From Salinihabitans flavidus (GTDB taxonomy: Bacteria; Pseudomonadota; Alphaproteobacteria; Rhodobacterales; Rhodobacteraceae), in contig NZ_FODS01000001.1 in NCBI RefSeq assembly GCF_900110425.1, positions 1 to 64,000 on the forward strand: a stretch of DNA of 64,000 nt, given 5' to 3'. The position numbers were made by a program, and so were the translations under genes. Positions 29,664 to 38,819 of this stretch are shown in pieces. The notes below the pieces were generated by a model that was not told the origin of the DNA, made no database searches, and was given only the letters and a program-made list of their open reading frames with translations. How positions within the stretch are numbered: the first letter of the stretch is position 1; each line of letters starts with the position of its first letter.

Positions 29664-30500
29664 ATGGCATCAGAAGCCAAGAAGAAAAGCGGTTTTCTTG
29701 AAACCGTGAAAACCATCGTCTATGCGCTGCTGATCGCGGGCATCTTCCGGTCGCTGTTCTTTCAGCCGTTCTGGATTCCCTCCGGCTCCATGAAAGAGAC
29801 CCTGCTGATCGGGGATTTCCTGTTCGTGAACAAGATGGCCTATGGCTATTCCTATGCTTCCTGTCCGAGCATCCGCATCGCGTCTCTTGGAATCAACATC
29901 GACGCCAAGAACATCTGTAGCGTCTTCGATGGGGACAATGCCCGGCTTTGGGGCTCGGAACCGGAGCGCGGCGACGTCGTGGTGTTCCGCCATCCTGTCA
30001 CCGGGCTTGATTTCATCAAGCGGGTGATCGGCCTGCCGGGCGACCGCATCCAGATGCGGCGGGGCGTTCTGCATATCAACGGAGAGCCGGTGGAGCTTGA
30101 GGACGCGGGCGTGTTCGAGGAAGTCTACGGTCCGCAAGGGCCGCAGGGGTCACGTCCGCGCTGCGAGAACGGGCCGGTGGGCACTGGCGGACTCTGCGTA
30201 AAATCGCGCCAGATTGAGACACTGCCCAACGGCAGATCGCATCCCATCCTCAACATCGCCATGCAGGGCACCGACAACACTGGCGTCTATACCGTGCCCG
30301 AGGGTCATTATTTCTTCATGGGCGACAACCGCGACAATTCCACCGACAGCCGGGTGCCGCAGGCGGCGCGCGGTGTGGGCTTCGTGCCCTTTGAAAACCT
30401 GATCGGGCGGGCCGACCGGATCATGTTCTCCTCCGCCGGGCGGTCGATGTTCTCGTTCTGGACATGGCGGGGGGACCGTTTTTTCAAGGGGGTGGAGTGA
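29664..30500 (+). CDS. lepB: Signal peptidase I
   Basis: A 278-residue membrane protease that removes signal peptides on the periplasmic side. One N-terminal membrane helix (about 14-34) precedes the catalytic Ser42 ([10 protein letters not shown]) and Lys119 ([13 protein letters not shown]). [11 protein letters not shown] is the last conserved box. A long insert (about residues 62-95 and 155-200) carries several cysteines, as in other Rhodobacterales. The start at 29664 follows GGAGG. Confidence 0.96.
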   Translation: MASEAKKKSGFLETVKTIVYALLIAGIFRSLFFQPFWIPSGSMKETLLIGDFLFVNKMAYGYSYASCPSIRIASLGINIDAKNICSVFDGDNARLWGSEPERGDVVVFRHPVTGLDFIKRVIGLPGDRIQMRRGVLHINGEPVELEDAGVFEEVYGPQGPQGSRPRCENGPVGTGGLCVKSRQIETLPNGRSHPILNIAMQGTDNTGVYTVPEGHYFFMGDNRDNSTDSRVPQAARGVGFVPFENLIGRADRIMFSSAGRSMFSFWTWRGDRFFKGVE

Positions 30501-31180
30501 AGGTTTCCGGCGAGCTGAAGGCGCTTCAGGCGCGGTTGGGCCATGAGTTCGCGCAGCCCGATCTGCTGTTGCGGGCGGTGACGCATTCGTCGGTCGCCGC
30601 CCCGCAGCGCGCCGACAACCAGCGGCTGGAATTCCTTGGCGACCGGGTGCTCGGGCTGGTGATGGCCGAGACGCTTCTGGCGAAAGACCCCGAGGCCACC
30701 GAGGGGCAGCTCGCGCCGCGGTTCAACACGCTGGTGCGCAAGGAAACCTGCGCCGATGTGGCGCGCGCGATCGGGCTTGGCGACGCGATGAAGCTCGGCC
30801 GCTCGGAAATGCTCTCTGGCGGGCGGCGCAAGCAGGCGCTGCTGGGCGACGCGATGGAGGCGGTGATCGCCGCGGTTTATCTCGATGCCGGGTTCGAGGC
30901 GGCGCGCGACATGGTGGTGCGGCTCTGGGGGGAGCGCGTCTCGCGGGTCGAGGATGACGCCCGCGACGCCAAGACCGCGCTTCAGGAATGGGCGCAGGCG
31001 CGCGGATTGCCGCCGCCGCACTATGAGACCGTGACGCGTAGCGGTCCCGACCACGCGCCGGTGTTCACCATCGCCGCGCGGCTGGAAAGCGGCGAGAGCG
31101 CGCAGGCGCAGGCCGGCTCCAAGCGGCAGGCCGAACAGGCCGCGGCGACGGCGCTTCTGTCGCGGCTGGTGCAGGCATGA
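30497..31180 (+). CDS. rnc: Ribonuclease III
   Basis: A 227-residue double-strand RNA endonuclease for rRNA and mRNA processing. The catalytic domain shows [14 protein letters not shown] (Glu45, Asp49) and [14 protein letters not shown] (Asp118, Glu121); a dsRNA-binding domain fills residues about 155-225. The start is GTG at 30497, overlapping the lepB stop as GTGA and preceded by GGGGGTGGA, so translation is coupled to lepB. Confidence 0.95.
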   Translation: MKVSGELKALQARLGHEFAQPDLLLRAVTHSSVAAPQRADNQRLEFLGDRVLGLVMAETLLAKDPEATEGQLAPRFNTLVRKETCADVARAIGLGDAMKLGRSEMLSGGRRKQALLGDAMEAVIAAVYLDAGFEAARDMVVRLWGERVSRVEDDARDAKTALQEWAQARGLPPPHYETVTRSGPDHAPVFTIAARLESGESAQAQAGSKRQAEQAAATALLSRLVQA

Positions 31181-31256
31181 GCCGCGCGGCAACCACTGGC
31201 GGGGCGTGGCAAAACCCGTTATGGCGGGGCTTTGCAATTTCACAACGGATGCCAGC

Positions 31257-32168
31257 ATGAGCACACGCGCCGGTTTCGTCGCCCTGATCGGAGAGCCCAA
31301 CGCGGGCAAGTCCACCCTGCTCAACCGCATGGTGGGCGCGAAGGTGTCGATTGTCACCCACAAGGTGCAGACCACGCGCGCGCGCATTCGCGGCGTGGCG
31401 CTGGAGGGCGAGAGCCAGATCATCTTCGTGGACACGCCGGGCCTGTTCCGGCCGCGCCGCAGGCTCGACCGGGCGATGGTCGCGGCGGCCTGGGGCGGGG
31501 CGGCGGACGCCGATGTGGTCGTGCTGCTGATCGAGGCACACCGCGGCATCACGCCGGGGGTGGAGGACATCCTCGAGCGGCTGACAGAGATCGGCACGGG
31601 CCGCACCGTGGCGCTGGCCATCAACAAGATCGACCGGGTGAAATCCGAGGTGCTTCTGGGGCTGACCCAATCGCTCAACGAACGCTATGCCTTCGCGGAA
31701 ACCTTCATGATTTCCGCCGAGAAGGGCTATGGCTGCGACGCGCTCAAGACATGGCTCGCGCGACAGCTGCCCGAGGGGCCGTGGCTTTACCCCGAGGATC
31801 AGATCGCGGATCTGCCGATGCGGATGATCGCGGCAGAGATCACGCGCGAGAAGCTGACGCTGCGCCTGCATCAGGAGCTTCCCTATCAGCTCACCGTGGA
31901 GACCGAGAGCTGGGAGGAACGCAAGGACGGCAGCGCGCGCATCGACCAGATAATCTATGTCGCGCGGGACGGTCACAAGGGGATCCTGCTTGGCCACAAG
32001 GGCGAGACGATCAAGGCCGTGAGCAAGGCCGCCCGAGAGGAGCTGGAAGAGTTTCTTGGCCGCCGGGTGCATCTCTTCTGTCAGGTCAAGGTGCGCCCCG
32101 GCTGGCTTGACGAGGCCGAACGCTATTCCGAGATGGGGCTGGATTTCCGCGACGGCGCGGACAGTTAG
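31257..32168 (+). CDS. era: GTPase Era
   Basis: A 303-residue GTPase that binds the 3' end of 16S rRNA during 30S maturation. G1 is GEPNAGKST (residues 12-20), G3 is DTPGL, G4 is NKID, and the C-terminal KH domain carries GHKGETIKAVSKAAREELEEFLGRRV. The ATG at 31257 matches the family start; upstream in-frame starts at 31206 and 31221 would add a non-conserved leader. It lies 76 bp after rnc. Confidence 0.96.
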   Translation: MSTRAGFVALIGEPNAGKSTLLNRMVGAKVSIVTHKVQTTRARIRGVALEGESQIIFVDTPGLFRPRRRLDRAMVAAAWGGAADADVVVLLIEAHRGITPGVEDILERLTEIGTGRTVALAINKIDRVKSEVLLGLTQSLNERYAFAETFMISAEKGYGCDALKTWLARQLPEGPWLYPEDQIADLPMRMIAAEITREKLTLRLHQELPYQLTVETESWEERKDGSARIDQIIYVARDGHKGILLGHKGETIKAVSKAAREELEEFLGRRVHLFCQVKVRPGWLDEAERYSEMGLDFRDGADS

Positions 32169-32225
32169 GCCACCCTGCCGGCCCGGGCCGGTGGTCCGTC
32201 CGACACGCTGACGAAAGGGGCGCAT

Positions 32226-32555
32226 ATGCGGCTGACGGCGCAATTCTGGGTGCAGGCGTATCTCGCGCGGCTTCGGCTTGAGGGGATACCGGCCTTTGTC
32301 GTGGCGCATGGCGACGACACAGGGGGCGCGGTTCTGGTCAAGCTCAACACGCTGGACGGGCAGGCGCAGGCGTTTCAGCGCAGCTTCGATCTGATGAGCG
32401 GGGAACGCCGCTGGCTGCCGCTGGCCGAGGGCGACGAGGCAGAGGTTGACGCCGTTCTCGCCCGGCAGCGGCGCACCGACCCCGACCTGTGGGTCATCGA
32501 GGTGGAGGACCGCGCCGGGCGGCACATGCTCGATGCGCCGGGGATGGAAGGCTAG
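32226..32555 (+). CDS. DUF1491 family protein
   Basis: A 109-residue protein that starts RLTAQFWVQAYLARLRLEGIPAFVVAHGD and contains GAVLVKLNTLDG, both typical of DUF1491. The family is confined to alphaproteobacteria and has no known function. It is 57 bp downstream of era and probably ends that transcript. The GC-rich 179 bp that follow contain several inverted repeats but no gene. Confidence 0.85.
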   Translation: MRLTAQFWVQAYLARLRLEGIPAFVVAHGDDTGGAVLVKLNTLDGQAQAFQRSFDLMSGERRWLPLAEGDEAEVDAVLARQRRTDPDLWVIEVEDRAGRHMLDAPGMEG

Positions 32556-32734
32556 GCGCATACCGCGCGCCCCGCCGCCCGGGGCGCGTCGGCTCCGTCA
32601 CGTTCCTACCGCCCGGGTCGCTCGCGGCCCGGGCATGCGCCCGCCCGCCCCACGGCGGGCGCATTTGCGCCCACCCGGGCGGACGTATGCCCTTTTGCAG
32701 GTGATGGGCCGCACCGATCAGACGCAACACGCCC

Positions 32735-35700
32735 CTAATGAAAATCCCGGCTGGGAAACAGCCGTCTGGCCTGTTCGCGGGGATGCCGGGCGCGGGGCGG
32801 ATAGCGCGGCGGGCGGGGCGCGTCGTCGGTTTCGGGCCGGGTGATGCCCACCGCCCCGTCCAGCGGATGGCCCAGTTCCGACAGGCGGTGCGACAGATCC
32901 TCGATCCGCTCCGCGATCAGATGCACGACGATGCCTTCGCGCTGCAACCGTCCGGTCACGCGCAGAAGCCGCCCGCCCATGACGCTGCGCCGGAATCGCT
33001 CGTAGATCTTGGGCCAGACCACCACGTTGCTCACCCCGGTTTCATCCTCGAGCGTCAGGAAGATGACCCCCGACGCCGTGCCGGGGCGCTGGCGGGTGAT
33101 CACGAGCCCGCAGACCGACAGCCGGTTGAGCGGCGTCACCGCCAGTTCCGCATGCGGGACAAGGCCGGGGATCGCGCCGCGCAAAAGCTCCATCGGGTGG
33201 GCGCGCAAGGTCAGGCGCATGGCGACGTAATCCTCCACCACCTCCTCGCCCAGATGCATCGCGGGCAGTGTGACCCCGGCCTCGCGTATCCCCTCCCCGT
33301 CCAGCGGGTCGGCGAACAGCGGCAGCGGCGCGGGGGACCGGATCGCCCGCACCTGCCAGAGCGCGTCGCGCCGGGTCAGCCCCAGGCCGGCGAAGGCGTC
33401 GGCCTCGGCCAGCCGCTCCAGTGTGGCCGGCGACACACCGGCCCGCAGCCAGAGGCTTTCGGGATCGGGATAGCCGTTGCCGCGCGCCGCCACGATCCAG
33501 CCCGCCTCCTCCTCGCGCAGGCCCTTGATTTGCCGCAACCCGAGGCGCAGGGCAAGCTGCCCCCCCGCCCGGCGCTCCAGCGTGTTGTCCCAGCCGCTGG
33601 CGTTCACGCAGACGGGGCGCACCTCGACCCCGTGATCGCGCAGGTCGCGGACGATCTGCGCGGGGGCGTAGAATCCCATCGGCTGCGCATTGAGAAGCGC
33701 GCAGGCAAAGACCGCCGGATGGTGGCATTTGAGCCATGAGGACACATAGGTCAGCATGGCAAAGGCCGCCGCGTGGCTTTCGGGAAAGCCATAGTCAGCG
33801 AACCCCTCGATCTGGGAAAAGCACAGTGCCGCCACCTCCGGCGAATAGCCGTTCGCGCGCATCCCCTCCACGAAGCGATCACGATGCGCGCCGATGGTGC
33901 CCATCCGCCGGAACGACGCCAGAGAGCGGCGCAGCCGGTCGGCCTCTTCGGCGGTAAACCCCGCCCCGACGACGGCGATCTGCATCGCCTGTTCCTGAAA
34001 CAGCGGCACGCCGAGGGTCTTGCGCGTCACCGCCTCCAACTCCGGGCCGAACGGCTCGGCTCGCTCCAGCCCCTGACGCCGCCGCAGATAGGGTTTGACC
34101 ATGCCGCCCTGAATCGGGCCGGGGCGCACGATGGCGACCTCGATCACCAGATCGTAGAAGGTGCGCGGCCGCATCCGGGGCAGGAAATTCAACTGCGCCC
34201 GGCTTTCGACCTGAAACACCCCGACCGCATCGGCCCGGCACAGCATGTCATAGGTCGCCGTATCCTCCTGCGGCACGGTGTCGAGCGTCAGGGACGTGCC
34301 CTCGTGCCGCTCCAGCAGGTCGAACGCCTTGCGGATGCAGGTCAGCATCCCGAGGCTGAGCACATCGACCTTGAGAATGCCCAGCGCGTCGATATCGTCC
34401 TTGTCCCATTCGATCACCGTGCGCCCCTCCATCGCCGCGTTCTCGATCGGGCAAAGCGCATCGAGCCGCCCGCGCGTGATGACGAAGCCGCCGACATGCT
34501 GGCTCAAATGGCGCGGAAAGCCGATGATCTCCGCGATCAGGTCAATGGTCTGCGACAGGCGGCGATCGTCGGGGTTGAGGCCAAGCTCTCGCAGGCGCGC
34601 GGGATCGGCCCCGCCCTCCGACGTGCCCCAGATCTGCCCCGACAGCGCCGCGGTGACATCCTGCGACAGGCCCATCACCTTGCCCACCTCGCGGATCGCG
34701 GCGCGGCTGCGGAAATGGATCACCGTCGCGCAGAGCCCGGCCCGGTCGCGGCCGTATTTCCCGTAGATCCACTGGATCACCTCCTCGCGGCGCTCGTGCT
34801 CGAAATCCACGTCGATATCGGGCGGCTCTCCGCGGTATTTCGACACGAACCGCTCGAACACCATGGCGATCCGGTCGGGGGACACATCGGTCACGCCCAG
34901 CGCCCAGCACAGAATCGAATTGGCCGCCGACCCGCGCCCCTGACACAGGATGCCGTTGGACCGGGCATGGCGCACGATGTCATGCACGGTCAGGAAATAG
35001 GCGGCAAAGCCCAGATCGCCGACAACCGACAGTTCCTTTTCCGCCAGCGCCCGATAGCGCTCGGCAATACCCTCCGGGCAGCGCCGCGCCAGCCCCTCAT
35101 GGGTGAGCCGCTCAAGCCGGGCCTGCGGCGTCTCCCCGCCCGCGACCTCATCGGGATAATCATAGGACAGTTCGGACAGGCAGAAGCCGCAGCGCGCCGC
35201 GATGTCGAGCGTCCGGCGATATGCCCCCGGATGGTTGCGGTAAAGCCGCGCCATGTCCGCCGCCCCCTTCAGCCGCCGTTCGGCATTGGGCAGGGCCTTC
35301 GTTCCGATCCGGTCGATGGTGATCCCCTCGCGCATGCAGGTCAGCACATCGGCCAGCCGCCGGCGCGCCCCGCGATGCATCAGCACATCGCCCACCGCCA
35401 CCATCGGCGCGGAGGTTCTGAGCGCGAGGTGCGCGCAGGCGTCGAACCAGTCCTGATCGGACCCGTCGTAACGCGGTGCCGCGCCGACGAAGACCTGACC
35501 GGGAAACCGGCGCTGCACGGCCTGAACCGGGGTCACCGCCCGCCCGGGATCATCGGGCGGCAGGGCGATCAGGATCAGGCCGCCGCCCCCCTCCAGCAGA
35601 TCGTTCAGCGTCAGGTGACACGCGCCCTTGTCCGCGCGGCGCTTGCCCAGCGTCAGAAGCCGCGACAACCGCTCATAGGCGGCGCGATCCGTGGGCAGGG

Positions 35701-36034
35701 CCACCCAGTCCACCGGGCAATCGCGCAGGACAAGCCGCGCCCCGACGATCAGCCTTGGAAGCTGCCCCTCCGGCCCCTCTTGCCGCTCTTGCCGCTCCTG
35801 CCGAAGCGTCTTGAGCGCGGAATAGGCCCGCACCACCCCGGCAAGCGAATTGCGGTCGGTGATCGCGATGGCCGCCAGCCCCAGATCGGCCGCGCGCAGC
35901 ACCAGTTCCTCGGGGTGGGAGGCGCCGGTCAGAAAGGTGAAGTTGGAGGTCACGCAAAGCTCGGCATAGCCCGCGACCGGTACCCCCGGCGCGCGGTCCG
36001 CGTCCTGATCTCTCTGGCCGGAAAAACCCGTCAT
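32735..36034 (-). CDS. dnaE2: Error-prone DNA polymerase III alpha subunit
   Basis: A 1099-residue translesion polymerase of the ImuC/DnaE2 type. An N-terminal PHP domain (TSNFTFLTGASHPEELVL...) is followed by the polymerase core with PPDIDVDFEHERREEVIQ (catalytic acids) and a helix-hairpin-helix plus OB region toward the C-terminus. It overlaps the imuB stop as ATGA and is the last gene of the damage-inducible cassette. A short repeated RQE stretch (RQERQERQEG) in the PHP domain is unusual. Replication past damaged bases requires ImuA and ImuB as partners. Confidence 0.95.
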   Translation of the reverse strand: MTGFSGQRDQDADRAPGVPVAGYAELCVTSNFTFLTGASHPEELVLRAADLGLAAIAITDRNSLAGVVRAYSALKTLRQERQERQEGPEGQLPRLIVGARLVLRDCPVDWVALPTDRAAYERLSRLLTLGKRRADKGACHLTLNDLLEGGGGLILIALPPDDPGRAVTPVQAVQRRFPGQVFVGAAPRYDGSDQDWFDACAHLALRTSAPMVAVGDVLMHRGARRRLADVLTCMREGITIDRIGTKALPNAERRLKGAADMARLYRNHPGAYRRTLDIAARCGFCLSELSYDYPDEVAGGETPQARLERLTHEGLARRCPEGIAERYRALAEKELSVVGDLGFAAYFLTVHDIVRHARSNGILCQGRGSAANSILCWALGVTDVSPDRIAMVFERFVSKYRGEPPDIDVDFEHERREEVIQWIYGKYGRDRAGLCATVIHFRSRAAIREVGKVMGLSQDVTAALSGQIWGTSEGGADPARLRELGLNPDDRRLSQTIDLIAEIIGFPRHLSQHVGGFVITRGRLDALCPIENAAMEGRTVIEWDKDDIDALGILKVDVLSLGMLTCIRKAFDLLERHEGTSLTLDTVPQEDTATYDMLCRADAVGVFQVESRAQLNFLPRMRPRTFYDLVIEVAIVRPGPIQGGMVKPYLRRRQGLERAEPFGPELEAVTRKTLGVPLFQEQAMQIAVVGAGFTAEEADRLRRSLASFRRMGTIGAHRDRFVEGMRANGYSPEVAALCFSQIEGFADYGFPESHAAAFAMLTYVSSWLKCHHPAVFACALLNAQPMGFYAPAQIVRDLRDHGVEVRPVCVNASGWDNTLERRAGGQLALRLGLRQIKGLREEEAGWIVAARGNGYPDPESLWLRAGVSPATLERLAEADAFAGLGLTRRDALWQVRAIRSPAPLPLFADPLDGEGIREAGVTLPAMHLGEEVVEDYVAMRLTLRAHPMELLRGAIPGLVPHAELAVTPLNRLSVCGLVITRQRPGTASGVIFLTLEDETGVSNVVVWPKIYERFRRSVMGGRLLRVTGRLQREGIVVHLIAERIEDLSHRLSELGHPLDGAVGITRPETDDAPRPPRYPPRARHPREQARRLFPSRDFH

Positions 36035-37509
36035 ACGAATTCCCCCTGCACGAACCAGCCGGGGTTTTGCGGCGTGTGGAACAGCCACAGCCGCCGCCCC
36101 TGCCGGGTCTCCACCCGCCAGTAATCGCGCAGGCCCGCGCGCCAGTTCTCATCCTCCAGCCACCATTCGGGGGCGATCCGTTCGGGCCCTATGGCGCGCG
36201 CGGTGGTCAGCGGCATCCGCCGCCAGCGGAACCGCTCTGGCGGGCGCGATCCCGTGCCCGCGATGGGCTCGGGCGCGAACAGGCGCAGCGGACGCGGGCG
36301 CGGCGCCGCCCAGCCCCCGCCGGGCCGGGAAAAGGCCGCCGCGGCGACGATGAACGCGCGCTCTGGGATATGGCTGTCGGCGGGCAACAGGCGCTGGATG
36401 TTGTCCAGCCCGATCCGCGTGCCGATCCGGGTGATAAGATCCTCAAGCCGGCCGCTGCGCGCCGGGGCGGAATGGCTCATCTGCTCGACCGGCAGCGGCT
36501 CGGCCCGCGTCACCGACAGCCGCATCTGGTCGATGCCGAACCCGGCGTCCACACCGCTCACCCCCCGCTCGAACAGCGGAAGGATACGCGCCGGGTCACG
36601 CATCGGGGCGGCCAGCCGCAACTCCACCTGCTGCGCCTGACCGTCAACGCGCCGCAGCGTCAGGCACAGCACCCGTGCCCCGGCCTCATGCCGCGTCAGC
36701 GTCTCGCACAGACGGTCGAGCAGGCGCGCCGCCCCCGCCATGACATCGTCGCAAAGACCGATCGGTTCGGGCAGGCCCATCCGCACCCCGTAGTGCGGCG
36801 GCGCGCGCAGCGGGCTGATCTGCTCCGCCCGCCGCCCGAACGCCTGATCCAGACGCATCAGAAGATCGGGGCCGAACCGGCGGCCAAGCGGGGCGCGCGC
36901 CGCATCCTCCAGATCGCCGATGCGGCGCAGCCCCAGCCGCTCCAGCGCGGTGACGGTCTTCTCCTCCAGCCGAAGCGCCGCCACGGGAAGCGGACGCAGT
37001 GCCGCCACGGCATCGCCCGGCCCGGCCCGGCCTTCGGCGAAATGCGCCAGCGCCCAGGCCGCCCCGCGCGTATCGGCCAGCCCGATGCGCGCCGTGATCC
37101 CCGCCCGCGCAAGCCGCTGGCGCATGTCGCACAGCATCCCGGCCTCGCCGCCGAACAGATGCGCGGCCCCGGTGATGTCCAGCACCAGCCCGTCCGCCCC
37201 CTCGATCCCGACCCATGGGCAATAGCGCGTCGCCCAGCGGCACAGCACATGCAGGAACGCCCGGTCATCCGCCGGGCTGGCCGGGCGGCTTTCCAGCTCG
37301 GGGCAGAAGGCGCGGGCATCGGCGACATTCATCCCGCGGTGCAGCCCCTGCTTTTCGGCCTGCGGATTGAGGCAATAAATCCGGTTGGCGTTCTCCTCCT
37401 TGAGCGTGAGGGCAAACGGCGCATCCACCGGCCGTCCCCGGAGGCTGCGGTCACTCGCCAGCCGGGGAAACCACATCGAGACGATGCGCCGCCGCATTCC
37501 ATCGAACAT
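36031..37509 (-). CDS. imuB: ImuB, Y-family polymerase-like mutasome subunit
   Basis: A 492-residue Y-family-like protein that lacks polymerase activity in characterised homologues and bridges DnaE2 to the beta clamp. RRRIVSMWFPRLASDR opens the domain; WVGIEGADGLVLDITGAAHLFGGE corresponds to the palm region. The C-terminus past residue 380 is Pro/Arg-rich. It starts inside the imuA gene (59-bp overlap) and overlaps dnaE2 by 4 bp. A promoter with a LexA box lies just upstream, inside imuA. Confidence 0.93.
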   Translation of the reverse strand: MFDGMRRRIVSMWFPRLASDRSLRGRPVDAPFALTLKEENANRIYCLNPQAEKQGLHRGMNVADARAFCPELESRPASPADDRAFLHVLCRWATRYCPWVGIEGADGLVLDITGAAHLFGGEAGMLCDMRQRLARAGITARIGLADTRGAAWALAHFAEGRAGPGDAVAALRPLPVAALRLEEKTVTALERLGLRRIGDLEDAARAPLGRRFGPDLLMRLDQAFGRRAEQISPLRAPPHYGVRMGLPEPIGLCDDVMAGAARLLDRLCETLTRHEAGARVLCLTLRRVDGQAQQVELRLAAPMRDPARILPLFERGVSGVDAGFGIDQMRLSVTRAEPLPVEQMSHSAPARSGRLEDLITRIGTRIGLDNIQRLLPADSHIPERAFIVAAAAFSRPGGGWAAPRPRPLRLFAPEPIAGTGSRPPERFRWRRMPLTTARAIGPERIAPEWWLEDENWRAGLRDYWRVETRQGRRLWLFHTPQNPGWFVQGEFV

Positions 37510-38011
37510 CCCAGAATCCCAAGGTTCCTGTTTTGTTCTTTATAATTTCCCACCGCATCAGAGTCGAGTCCGCCCCGCCGGGATCGAACAGCGGCGCGGC
37601 GTGCCAGCGGGTCTCGGCGGCATTGCTGCCCATCCCCTCGGGAATGAGACACAACCCCGTCGTCTGCCCGTTTTTCGCCGCCAGTTGCAGCCGCCGCCCC
37701 TCCCGAAGGTCAAGCGGGCGCGTGACCTCGATCACCACCAGCGGGATCGCCCCGTCCCGAAGCGCCTCTTCGGCCACGGCCAGGCTCTCGATCTGATTCG
37801 CGGTCCGCGCGATCAAGAGCCGTGCAGGGTCGGCCATCTCCGACAGCGCCACGGGGTTGAGCGTATCGGGCTGCCATCCCTCCCGAATCCAGAGGAAATC
37901 GCCCTGCGCCCGCGCGCTGGCGATCGCGGCAAAGCTCATGGCCGACGGCCCACACACCTCGTGAACGCGGGCCGGGCGCAGCGGGAATAACCTGTTCAGA
38001 TCATGCGGCAT
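37451..38011 (-). CDS. imuA: ImuA-like protein
   Basis: A 186-residue protein at the head of the mutasome operon. The family is RecA-related but lost its ATPase motif; here MSFAAIASARAQGDFLWIREGWQPDTLNP, LIARTANQIESLAVAEEALRDGAIPLVVIEV and the C-terminal WDVRWNAAAHRLDVV match alphaproteobacterial ImuA. It is shorter than typical members (about 220-250), chiefly at the N-terminus. Characterised ImuA proteins bind ImuB and RecA. Two possible LexA sites flank its start and its 3' end. Confidence 0.85.
   Translation of the reverse strand: MPHDLNRLFPLRPARVHEVCGPSAMSFAAIASARAQGDFLWIREGWQPDTLNPVALSEMADPARLLIARTANQIESLAVAEEALRDGAIPLVVIEVTRPLDLREGRRLQLAAKNGQTTGLCLIPEGMGSNAAETRWHAAPLFDPGGADSTLMRWEIIKNKTGTLGFWDVRWNAAAHRLDVVSPAGE
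37524..37567 (-). promoter_or_regulatory. SOS promoter with perfect LexA box inside imuA, driving imuB-dnaE2
   Basis: On the minus strand TCGACT (37567-37562) and TATAAA (37544-37539) are 17 bp apart. The LexA box GAACAAAACAGGAAC (37538-37524), a perfect GAAC-N7-GAAC, abuts the -10 box and covers the expected start of transcription. The imuB start codon is 14 nt further on. GTTC-N7-GTTC is the established alphaproteobacterial LexA consensus. Confidence 0.75.
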
Positions 38012-38052
38012 GGCACGGGAGCCTACATCGGAACGGGGCCGCGAAAAAGCCT

Positions 38053-38067
38053 GTTCACGTTATGTCC
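38053..38067 (-). promoter_or_regulatory. LexA-like box upstream of imuA
   Basis: GTTC-N7-GTCC on the plus strand, one mismatch from the LexA consensus, lies 41 bp upstream of the imuA start codon. A weak -35/-10 pair surrounds it (TTGTAC on the minus strand upstream of it). Confidence 0.55.
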
Positions 38068-38095
38068 AGGTACAAACAGGGGGGGCCCGCAGGGC

Positions 38096-38147
38096 ACCGA
38101 CGCGATACCGACAAAATACCGACGTTTCACCGACAGGGGTTTTCCCG
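38096..38147 (+). repeat. Phased array C: four 11-bp ACCGAC units plus tail
   Basis: ACCGAC starts at 38096, 38107, 38118 and 38129. The units are ACCGACGCGAT, ACCGACAAAAT, ACCGACGTTTC and ACCGACAGGGG, followed by TTTTCCCG. It lies in the 162-bp gap between a GatB/YqeY gene and imuA. It is the closest relative of array B, sharing the first unit exactly and nearly the same tail. Confidence 0.88.
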
Positions 38148-38173
38148 CCCCGGCGACCCCGCCAGCGGGCCGG

Positions 38174-38632
38174 TCAGTTCAGCTTGTCTTTCACCATCGG
38201 ACCGACCTTTCCGAAATCCATCTGGCCGGCGTATCTTGATTTCAACACACCCATCACCTTGCCCATGTCGCGGATGGAACTGGCACCCACCTCCGCGATG
38301 GCGGCCTCGACGGCCTTGGCAATTTCCTTATCGCTCAACTGCTTGGGCAGAAATTCCTCGATCACCTCGACCTCGGCGAGCTCCCGCTCCGCAAGGTCGA
38401 GCCGCCCGCCCTCCTCGTAGGTGCGGGCGCTTTCCTGCCGCTGCTTGACCATCTTCGACAGGATCGAAAGCACCACGGCGTCGTCGATCCCGGTCTCCTC
38501 CCCGTCGCCGCGCGCGGCAATTTCGCGGTCCTTGATCGCCGCGTTGATCAACCGCAACGTCGAAAGCCGCGCCGTCGCGCGCTCCTTCATTGCCTGTTTC
38601 ATCGCCTTGCTGATCTCGTCTTGCTTGGTCAT
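38174..38632 (-). CDS. GatB/YqeY domain protein
   Basis: A 152-residue protein of the YqeY family, which resembles the tail domain of the amidotransferase GatB and is thought to bind tRNA. LRLINAAIKDREIAARG, SARTYEEGGRLDLAERELAEVEVIEEFLPKQLS and GKVMGVLKSRYAGQMDFGKVGPMVK are typical. The ATG at 38632 is preferred. It is divergent from carA. Confidence 0.92.
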   Translation of the reverse strand: MTKQDEISKAMKQAMKERATARLSTLRLINAAIKDREIAARGDGEETGIDDAVVLSILSKMVKQRQESARTYEEGGRLDLAERELAEVEVIEEFLPKQLSDKEIAKAVEAAIAEVGASSIRDMGKVMGVLKSRYAGQMDFGKVGPMVKDKLN

Positions 38633-38758
38633 GATGCCGCCCATCCCCACGGGTTTTTGGAGCTTCGCAGCCTACCCAATGGTGTGCCGCCGTGCAACCG
38701 GCAGCGCACCCACCCTAACCTATTGATATTGCATAATATCCCATATCTCACCCCCCTC

Positions 38759-38787
38759 TTGACGCTGCCCCGCGCCCGACATAGGTT
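38759..38787 (+). promoter_or_regulatory. Sigma70-type promoter of carA
   Basis: TTGACG and TAGGTT are separated by exactly 17 bp and lie 33 bp upstream of the carA start codon. Confidence 0.72.
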
Positions 38788-38819
38788 CCGGCAAATCTGT
38801 CGTCCAGGAGAGTCGCATC

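Noticed and set aside
33773-36124. Long plus-strand frame opposite dnaE2
   Set aside because: Shadow of the dnaE2 codons; Arg/Pro/Gln-rich with no known motif.
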